DNA of 31,060 bases, taken from NCBI GenBank assembly GCA_044227665.1, contig JBGAWK010000024.1:1-31060 (forward strand), in the 5' to 3' direction. The position numbers and the translations under genes are program-made. Within the stretch, counting starts at the first letter, position 1. Each line of letters begins with the position of its first letter. Below are positions 25,049 through 31,060 of the stretch, one piece after another. The notes beneath the pieces are model-generated. The model had not been told where the DNA came from. It saw only the letters and a program-made list of their open reading frames with translations, and ran no database searches. The DNA is from JBGAWK01 sp044227665. Its GTDB lineage: Bacteria; Bacteroidota; Bacteroidia; Chitinophagales; JADIYW01.

Positions 25049-26878
25049 CTACAAGAGAGACGATTGTAGTTCTTTGAGTCGTTGCAAGCTTTCTGCAAAA
25101 AGGTGATTTTTAACAAAATTACTCTCGTTTTTATTATACAAAACATTATCAATATCTTGCAAATGAGATTTATACCGTAGCAATATTTCCTTTTCTGGCA
25201 TCAGAGAAATCAGCCTATCTATATGCTCATAAATATCGTTTGTATGGGGCAAATCATAAAATTTCTGTGACAGATACTCTTCCTTTACGCCTCTATAATC
25301 AGAGAGATGGTATGAAACATTCATTTGCTCTGTATATAATTGAAATGCTGAAATCATTTTTTTACGTATGGTAGTCAAAAATGTAAAATTATCGGCATGG
25401 ATAAGTTGCTCATCTAAAGCAAATACATCTTTGTCACTTGATAATTTTTTTGATATTTCTTGCTGCTCAACTTTTACGGCAGAAATATTCTCCATATTTC
25501 TTCGTCTGTAATAGACTGCCGAAGCCAAAGCCATACCCAATAGACCAAAGCCAAAATAAACCATAGGATGCCAATCAGCACTACGTGAATCAGATTTTAT
25601 ATCTCTTAGCGTAAGTAGGGCTGTGTTTTTAGATTTTTTTATACTATTGTTTTTTACATTATATCCCCTTTCTACAGTAATTCCGGGCAAAGGTATTTTA
25701 TAGGTAACATAGTCATTTTTTTCTATATCAAAATAAGAAAACTCTACTGGAGGAAGCTGATATTTTCCTATATTTTCAGGGATAATAAGATACTCGAAAT
25801 TTTTGCTGCCTTGTAAAATATCGCCATTATTATCTATCTCTTCGGTAACATTAGGAGGATAATATTGTAACGGCTTTTCGAGATTCAGGTTTGGTGCTTG
25901 CAATATCTTGAGATTGCCAGCTCCAGAGACTTTCATATTCAGGGTAACAGGCTCTCCTTCCCCAATTTTTGCATTATCTATGGAAGCCTGCAATGTAAAT
26001 TTTCCCACGCCACCACTAAAGGACTTAGGCGTGGGCGTGGGCAGATTACTTACGCTTAGCTTCACTTGGTTGGTATAGAGTTTTATATCCTTTGGGGTTT
26101 CCATCTGTACATTCATGCCAGATATTACACTCACCTGTTGAGGGATTAGAGCTGTGCCTTCCATCATTATAGGAGGGATAATAATCTCTCCGGCATCGGT
26201 AGGGAATAAGGCTATCTTTTTGAACACATTGGCATAATACCTTTGCCCATTATAGGTCTCTATAACAGGTTCTGCATTTATATCTACATTAAGCTCCTCG
26301 GTAATACATTTATTGTAATTGGGGGCCTTCACCATCTGCATGTTTTCGTATTTGATAGTAGAATATACTTTATAGGTCAATACCACTTGCTCGCCCACGT
26401 AAGCACTTTGCTTATTGGGTTCTACTCTGATAAAAAGATTTTTGTTCAGGTCAAATTTTTGTCTGTTTGCATTGGGCTGCGGGCTTGGCGATGGAGTGCT
26501 GCTGGGCTGTCCTCCTTGGCTCTCCACAACCTTGATAGTGATGGGCTTAGCACTTAATTTTTTATTTTTATAAAAAACTGTGGCAGGAGGTATAGTATAG
26601 ACCCCTATTTCCATAGGCATAAGAAAAAATTGATACTTCTTCAGGCTCTTGAATTTCCCATTCTCAAAGACGGTATAGGAGGAATTGGAAGTACCGCTAA
26701 GGCGAATATTATCCACCTTGGGAAAGATAATATCATCTACATCGTCATTATCAATAGTATAGGTAATGATGACCTCACCATATCTTTCCACCACAGATTT
26801 ACTACATTCTGTATATACAGTAATTGCGGACGCAGGCGTTACGATGCTAAGTAATACTATAAGTGCTATACATCTCAT
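25049..26878 (-). CDS. batD: BatD: oxygen-tolerance family membrane protein
   Basis: The ATG at 26878 gives a clean signal peptide (MRCIALIVLLSIVTPASA), so I prefer it over the open frame that begins at 26962. The protein has about 609 residues. The N-terminal two thirds are repeated Ig-like beta domains of the BatD family (VGEQVVLTYKVYS, IGEGEPVTLNMKVSGAGNLKILQAPNL, ENIGKYQLPPVEFSYFD). A membrane helix at about 447-468 (MVYFGFGLLGMALASAVYYRRR) is followed by a cytoplasmic helical tail. A Pro/Ser-rich linker lies at about 123-138. Only batD and batE are here; the usual batA, B and C are not upstream, because polA diverges. Confidence 0.88.
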   Translation of the reverse strand: MRCIALIVLLSIVTPASAITVYTECSKSVVERYGEVIITYTIDNDDVDDIIFPKVDNIRLSGTSNSSYTVFENGKFKSLKKYQFFLMPMEIGVYTIPPATVFYKNKKLSAKPITIKVVESQGGQPSSTPSPSPQPNANRQKFDLNKNLFIRVEPNKQSAYVGEQVVLTYKVYSTIKYENMQMVKAPNYNKCITEELNVDINAEPVIETYNGQRYYANVFKKIALFPTDAGEIIIPPIMMEGTALIPQQVSVISGMNVQMETPKDIKLYTNQVKLSVSNLPTPTPKSFSGGVGKFTLQASIDNAKIGEGEPVTLNMKVSGAGNLKILQAPNLNLEKPLQYYPPNVTEEIDNNGDILQGSKNFEYLIIPENIGKYQLPPVEFSYFDIEKNDYVTYKIPLPGITVERGYNVKNNSIKKSKNTALLTLRDIKSDSRSADWHPMVYFGFGLLGMALASAVYYRRRNMENISAVKVEQQEISKKLSSDKDVFALDEQLIHADNFTFLTTIRKKMISAFQLYTEQMNVSYHLSDYRGVKEEYLSQKFYDLPHTNDIYEHIDRLISLMPEKEILLRYKSHLQDIDNVLYNKNESNFVKNHLFAESLQRLKELQSSLL

Positions 26879-27014
26879 TATATGAAAGTTTACAAATTTC
26901 GATATATATCCCTGACCATTTATGTAAAAAATATTAATTTTTAAAAATAGAGATGACATCATTTACAGCCATACTATCCCAGTAGTCATTAAATGCATAC
27001 CTTTAGGCATTAGT

Positions 27015-29801
27015 ATGAAGACTCTATATCTTTTTGACTCATTTGCCCTCATCTATAGGGCATATTTTGCTATGATAAAAAATCCCTTGGTAAACTCCAA
27101 AGGACAAAATGTTTCTGCCATATCAGGCTACCTCAATAATATTTTAGAGATACAGCAAAAATTCAATCCCACCATATTGGCGTGCTGTTTCGATGCACCG
27201 ACAATCACAGATCGGCAACTAGAACACGACTTCTATAAAGCCAATAGGCAGGAAACCCCAGAAGATATCAAAATGGCTATACCCTACATCAAGGCAATAG
27301 TCAGAGCCATGAATCTTCCGCTACTGGAAGTAGATGGCTATGAGGCTGACGACATTATGGGTGGCATTGCCAAGCAGGCAGAAAGTAAGGGCTATAAAGT
27401 ATATTTGGTAACCCCCGACAAGGATATGTGCCAGCTCGTGAGTGAAAATATATTGATACACCGACCGCCGTACATGGGGCGTCCCTACGAGGTAATGGGC
27501 GTAAAAGAAGTATGTGAAAAATGGGAAATAGACAAACCCGAAAAGGTTATAGACATCTTGGGATTATGGGGCGATGCCGTGGACAATATTCCGGGTATCC
27601 CGGGCGTAGGCGAAAAAACGGCTAAAACATTGGTACAGCAATATGGCAGTATAGAAGCCTTGCTCGAAAATACGAATCAACTTAAAGGCAAACTCAAAGA
27701 AAATGTAGAAAATTATAGAGAGCAAGCACTAATATCAAAAAAACTTGCCACCATCATCACTGATGTTCCCATATCTTTTGACGAGGACTCTTTCTTACCC
27801 AAACCTTATGATAAGGAGACATTGAATAGCTTATTTGTGGAATTAGAATTCAGAACTTTAGGAAAAAAAATATTAGGAGAAGACTATACTGTAAATACGA
27901 TCAAAGCCAAACCTCCTACCCTTCAAGGTACGCTATTCGATGACTATGCAGAGATACCCACATCTCGTGATGATGATAAAGGAAAAAATGCCTCTAATAC
28001 CGACCATCAATATCTATCTATAAGCAAGGCTATAGATTTTGAGAAATATATAGAGAAAATATATGCTGCCAAAAAGTTTGCCTTCGACACCGAAACGACA
28101 GGATTGGATGCCCTCCAGTGCGATATCGTAGGCTTCTCACTTTCTGTAGAAGCACACGAAGCCTGCTATATACCTCTAAACATGATAGATATAGAGGAGA
28201 AACAGAAGATATTAGAGGTATTGAAAAAACTTCTTGCTGATACCACGCTTACCATAGTGGGGCAGAACCTAAAATTCGACCTATTGTTCTTGCGCACCAA
28301 AGGGATAAATATATACAACAACATCGAAGACACCATGCTGGCGCACTATATTTTAGAACCAGACCTCAAGCACAATATGAATTACCTCTCCGAGACCTAT
28401 CTGGGCTACACGCCCATCTCTATAGAGACACTCATAGGTGCAAAAGGAAAAAAACAAGGCAACATGAAGGATGTTTCTTTGGATAAGATTACAGAATATG
28501 CCGCTGAAGATGCAGATATCACCTTACAGCTACACCATACCTTTGACAAATCACTGCAAGCACAACAGAAGCTACATGATATTTACAGCAAGATAGAATG
28601 TCCCCTCATCCCCGTACTTGCCGATATGGAATATGAAGGGGTGAAACTTGACAAAGAATTCTTGCATGTCTATTCCTCGGAATTAGGAGAGAGCCTACTG
28701 CAACTCACTGAAAATATCTATGCGGCGGCAGGAACAACCTTTAATATCAATTCACCACAGCAACTCGGAGAAATATTATTCGAAAGATTAAAAATAAAAT
28801 ACACAGAAAAAAAGACAAAGACACACCAATATGCTACGGGAGAGGAAGTCCTACAAAAGATAGTTCAAGAACATGCGATAGTACCACTGATATTGCAGTA
28901 CAGAGAATTTGCCAAATTGAAATCCACCTATGTAGATGCGCTGCCCTCACTTATTCATCCCGATACAGGACGCATACATACCACCTTCAACCAAGCAGTA
29001 GCCAGCACCGGCAGACTAAGCTCCATAAACCCAAACCTCCAAAACATACCCATACGCACAGACTATGGCAGGAAAATTCGCAGAGCATTTCTGTCGCGAA
29101 ATAATGACTACACGCTAATCTCTGCCGACTATTCGCAGATAGAACTCAGAATTATAGCATCACTATCAGGCGATGCACGTATGATGGATGCCTTTGGACA
29201 TAATGCCGATATACATACAGCCACCGCTGCCGCAGTATATGGTGTAGCAGAAGCAGAAGTAGATAGCACTATGCGCCGTAATGCCAAGAGTGTAAACTTC
29301 GGCATTATATACGGCATCTCCGCATTCGGACTATCCCAAAATATAGGCATTTCTAGAACTGAGGCTGCCGTACTTATTCAAAATTATTTCAGCCAATATC
29401 CTGATATTAAAACATTCATGGACAAGAGTATTGCTGATGCCAAAAGAAATGGTTATGCCGAAACGCTCTTGGGACGGCGGAGATATCTACGTGACATCAA
29501 CAGCAGCAATCCTACTGTAAGGGGCTTTGCGGAACGCAACGCCATCAATGCGCCCATACAAGGAACAGCAGCCGACATGATAAAACTGGCGATGATAGAT
29601 ATTTACAAGGTTTTTGAATATTATAAGCTGAAAAGTAAGATGATATTACAAGTACATGACGAATTGCTTTTTGATGTATATACCCCCGAATTAGATACTG
29701 TAAAAGAGATAGTACAGACTAAAATGCAGGAGGCTCTACCTCTAGAAGTTCCTGTTTTGGTAGAAATAGGCATTGCCGACAATTGGCTGGATGCACATTA
29801 G
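27015..29801 (+). CDS. polA: DNA polymerase I
   Basis: Repair and Okazaki-fragment polymerase, 928 residues, with all three domains. The 5' nuclease/flap domain covers about 1-290 (LFDSFALIYRAYFAM, VDGYEADDIMG, VTPDKDMCQLV, GIPGVGEKTAKTLVQQYGS). The 3'-5' proofreading domain is at about 335-525 and keeps its acidic residues, Asp358 and Glu360 in FDTETTGLD, with AEDADIT later. The polymerase domain has motif A DYSQIELR (about 704), motif B RRNAKSVNFGIIYGIS (about 755-770) and motif C QVHDELLFD (about 880). It starts 136 bases from divergent batD. CATACCTTTAG just upstream of the start is one base off a -7 box. Confidence 0.97.
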   Translation: MKTLYLFDSFALIYRAYFAMIKNPLVNSKGQNVSAISGYLNNILEIQQKFNPTILACCFDAPTITDRQLEHDFYKANRQETPEDIKMAIPYIKAIVRAMNLPLLEVDGYEADDIMGGIAKQAESKGYKVYLVTPDKDMCQLVSENILIHRPPYMGRPYEVMGVKEVCEKWEIDKPEKVIDILGLWGDAVDNIPGIPGVGEKTAKTLVQQYGSIEALLENTNQLKGKLKENVENYREQALISKKLATIITDVPISFDEDSFLPKPYDKETLNSLFVELEFRTLGKKILGEDYTVNTIKAKPPTLQGTLFDDYAEIPTSRDDDKGKNASNTDHQYLSISKAIDFEKYIEKIYAAKKFAFDTETTGLDALQCDIVGFSLSVEAHEACYIPLNMIDIEEKQKILEVLKKLLADTTLTIVGQNLKFDLLFLRTKGINIYNNIEDTMLAHYILEPDLKHNMNYLSETYLGYTPISIETLIGAKGKKQGNMKDVSLDKITEYAAEDADITLQLHHTFDKSLQAQQKLHDIYSKIECPLIPVLADMEYEGVKLDKEFLHVYSSELGESLLQLTENIYAAAGTTFNINSPQQLGEILFERLKIKYTEKKTKTHQYATGEEVLQKIVQEHAIVPLILQYREFAKLKSTYVDALPSLIHPDTGRIHTTFNQAVASTGRLSSINPNLQNIPIRTDYGRKIRRAFLSRNNDYTLISADYSQIELRIIASLSGDARMMDAFGHNADIHTATAAAVYGVAEAEVDSTMRRNAKSVNFGIIYGISAFGLSQNIGISRTEAAVLIQNYFSQYPDIKTFMDKSIADAKRNGYAETLLGRRRYLRDINSSNPTVRGFAERNAINAPIQGTAADMIKLAMIDIYKVFEYYKLKSKMILQVHDELLFDVYTPELDTVKEIVQTKMQEALPLEVPVLVEIGIADNWLDAH

Positions 29802-29861
29802 TAAATATTATCTGCTAATCAGAAAATTATAGGCACTATTTATAAAATATTCATTTTTTTG

Positions 29862-29869
29862 TATATTTG
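29862..29869 (+). promoter_or_regulatory. Putative -7 box of greA
   Basis: TATATTTG is an exact TAnnTTTG match, 60 bases upstream of the greA start. No TTTG is seen about 19 bases further upstream. If used, transcription would start close to 29876, just before the hairpin at 29880. Confidence 0.4.
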
Positions 29870-29879
29870 CCACAGAAGC

Positions 29880-29911
29880 ACACGTCTCGAATAGGGGCGT
29901 GTATTTTTTTT
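29880..29911 (+). terminator. Terminator-like hairpin in the greA leader
   Basis: ACACGTCTC (29880-29888) and GGGGCGTGT (29894-29902) pair as a 9-bp stem with two G-U pairs and the loop GAATA, followed by eight T. It may simply end polA, whose stop is 78 bases upstream. Because a -7 box lies just before it and the greA start 18 bases after it, it could also act as an attenuator in the greA leader. Confidence 0.75.
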
Positions 29912-29929
29912 ATTCAAAAACCAAAGATT

Positions 29930-30403
29930 ATGGCAGAAATAGTATATGTTACACAAGAAGGTATGGACAAAATGCAAAAAGAGTTACAGCAACTTATTTC
30001 TATAGAGCGCCCCAAAGCCTCAGAGGCAATAGCTGAGGCTCGAGAAAAAGGAGACCTCTCTGAAAACGCAGAGTATGATGCCGCCAAAGAAGCTCAGGGC
30101 TTACTAGAACTACGCATATCCAAACTACAAGAGACGATAGGCAATGCGCGAGTGATAGATATGTCCAAAATAGATACCAGCAAAGTCTCTGTTCTCTCTA
30201 AAGTAAAAGTAAAAAACCTAAAGATGAAGAAGGAATTTCTATATCATCTAGTGTCAGAAAAAGAAGCGGATCTCAAGCAGATGAAGATTTCGGTAAAATC
30301 CCCTATAGGTAATGCCTTACTAGGCAAAGTCATAGGTGAGGTAGTAACAGTACAGACTCCCGCTGGGACTATGGAGCTACAAGTATTGGATATCTCTATA
30401 TAA
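29930..30403 (+). CDS. greA: Transcription elongation factor GreA
   Basis: Rescues backtracked RNA polymerase by stimulating transcript cleavage. The ATG at 29930 gives MAEIVYVTQEGMDKMQKELQ, the standard GreA start, and 157 residues, the normal length; the frame open to 29867 would read through the leader hairpin. The N-terminal coiled coil is complete and its tip carries the acidic pair in GDLSENAEYDAAKEAQG. The C-terminal FKBP-like domain ends with SPIGNALLGKVIGEVVTVQTPAG. A HIT-family gene follows after 3 bases and is cotranscribed. Confidence 0.95.
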   Translation: MAEIVYVTQEGMDKMQKELQQLISIERPKASEAIAEAREKGDLSENAEYDAAKEAQGLLELRISKLQETIGNARVIDMSKIDTSKVSVLSKVKVKNLKMKKEFLYHLVSEKEADLKQMKISVKSPIGNALLGKVIGEVVTVQTPAGTMELQVLDISI

Positions 30404-30406
30404 TAT

Positions 30407-30799
30407 ATGACAATATTCAGCAAAATCATCCGAGGCGAAATACCCTGCTATAAGGTTGCTGAGGACGACCATTTTTTTGCTTTTCTAGATATACGTCCTA
30501 TGCAGGTCGGGCATACACTAGTCGTGCCTAAGGCAGAGATAGATTATATCTTCGACATAGACGATGCATTACTTCAGGATATGATAATCTTCGCCAAGCG
30601 TGTAGCGGTAGGCATACGTCGTGCCATACCTTGCGAACGTGTAACGATGTCGGTACTGGGATTAGAAGTAGCTCACGCACACATCCATCTAGTTCCTATC
30701 AGCGAAATGAGAGATTTTGGCTTTAGTCACCATCAGCATCTTAGCCCAGAGCAGATGCAGGAAATCGCTTCTAGCATTAGTGCAGAGATAAGGTTGTAA
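30407..30799 (+). CDS. HIT-family nucleotide hydrolase/transferase (HinT-like)
   Basis: Histidine-triad protein of 130 residues. The start TIFSKIIRGEIPCYKV, then FAFLDIRPMQVGHTLVVPK, and the triad HAHIHLVP near the C-terminus are all typical. HinT-like enzymes hydrolyse adenosine phosphoramidates and related nucleotides; the physiological role is uncertain. Just before the triad the sequence reads LGLEVAHAHIH, where many homologues have an NxGxxxxQxVxHxHxH pattern, so the Gln before the triad appears to be replaced. It is coupled to greA with a 3-base gap. Confidence 0.93.
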   Translation: MTIFSKIIRGEIPCYKVAEDDHFFAFLDIRPMQVGHTLVVPKAEIDYIFDIDDALLQDMIIFAKRVAVGIRRAIPCERVTMSVLGLEVAHAHIHLVPISEMRDFGFSHHQHLSPEQMQEIASSISAEIRL

Positions 30800-30803
30800 T
30801 CTA

Positions 30804-30890
30804 TTATCCCCCTAATATTTTTTTTGCAGCTATATTCTCGTAATATCCTTCAGATTCTGCATCTTCCGACAGCCTTGTAATAGGCTTCTC
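30804..30890 (-). pseudogene. Possible C-terminal gene remnant, unidentified
   Basis: On the minus strand an open stretch of 28 codons reads EKPITRLSEDAESEGYYENIAAKKILGG and then stops (TAA at 30804). It is closed upstream by a TGA at 30891-30893. The composition looks like the C-terminus of a real protein, but I cannot name the family and it has no start of its own. It directly abuts the glyA remnant. It may be chance. Confidence 0.25.
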
Positions 30891-30893
30891 TCA

Positions 30894-31060
30894 TCCATAA
30901 CCTCCGGAATACGTATAGGCACAGCCGCAGTGACTTCAAGAGATTTTGAGAAAGAAAATTGTATGCAGGTAGCTGAATGGATAGACAGCATCCTAATGAC
31001 ACCTATCTTATTGATAACCGCAGGAAAGTAAATGCTATGATGGAAGAATTTCCGCTCTAC
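30894..31060 (+). pseudogene. glyA: Decayed 3' end of glyA (serine hydroxymethyltransferase)
   Basis: Only the C-terminal part of serine hydroxymethyltransferase is present. One frame gives ITSGIRIGTAAVTSRDF and then CMQVAEWIDSILMTP (30897-31004), the conserved SGIRIGTPAVTTRGF region of GlyA. After position about 31004 the match moves to another frame: DNRRKVNAMMEEFPLY (31013-31060), the standard GlyA C-terminus, which reaches the window edge. A few codons between the two appear lost. Nothing upstream encodes the PLP-binding or catalytic part: before 30894 lies HIT-gene flank and an unrelated minus-strand stretch. This is therefore a truncated, frameshifted remnant; the functional glyA should be elsewhere. 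Confidence 0.75.

Noticed and set aside
26879..26962. N-terminal extension of BatD
   Set aside because: The ATG at 26878 begins a proper signal peptide; the extra 28 residues would bury it.
29867..29929. N-terminal extension of GreA from an upstream TTG
   Set aside because: It would translate through the terminator-like hairpin; the ATG at 29930 gives the family's normal start and length.
1..31060. Search for CRISPR arrays, tRNA, rRNA, insertion sequences, toxin-antitoxin or defence genes
   Set aside because: None seen by eye on either strand: no regularly spaced repeats, no transposase or integrase motifs, no cloverleaf sequence.

Overview
The window looks like an ordinary stretch of chromosome from a member of the Bacteroidota, probably near Chitinophagales/Sphingobacteriales. 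It is AT-rich and tightly packed. The reasons are a SprE/PorW-type TPR protein of the type IX secretion/gliding system, BatD and BatE, an M23-like/bactofilin/AtpZ cluster, very weak Shine-Dalgarno sequences, and TAnnTTTG -7 boxes upstream of several genes. I see no rRNA, tRNA, CRISPR array, insertion sequence, phage or recognisable defence island.

Layout. Positions 1-3093 (minus) hold a peptide/nickel-type ABC uptake operon: a solute-binding lipoprotein, then a DppB/OppB-type permease cut by the window start. A TIGR01777 epimerase (plus) follows. From 7340 down to 4033 (minus) four genes are tightly coupled: an SDR, a class-3 type aldehyde dehydrogenase, a 67-residue two-helix membrane protein and a PstS-like lipoprotein. 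A Tas-type aldo/keto reductase is transcribed divergently from the SDR. Citrate synthase follows on plus. On minus come a Sfp-type phosphopantetheinyl transferase, two ArsR-family regulators, a PpiD/SurA-like foldase, uvrC, a class A penicillin-binding protein and the SprE-like protein. An M23-like protein, a bactofilin and AtpZ form a small plus-strand operon. It converges on an MmcQ/YjbR gene coupled to leuC, followed by batE and batD (all minus). The window ends on plus with polA, greA and a HIT protein, then a rearranged stretch with the decayed 3' end of a glyA gene.

How the genes relate. Most are housekeeping: envelope assembly (foldase, PBP, SprE, bactofilin), DNA repair and replication (uvrC, polA), transcript elongation (greA), and central or amino-acid metabolism (citrate synthase, leuC). 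I found no convincing new multi-gene system. The points worth a second look are local: a phosphopantetheinyl transferase that has lost its GxDxE metal-binding segment, an M23 protein without any of the zinc ligands, a perfect 24-bp palindrome upstream of a tandem ArsR pair, a terminator-like hairpin between a putative promoter and the greA start codon, a permease with a large periplasmic insertion, and the glyA remnant at the right edge.
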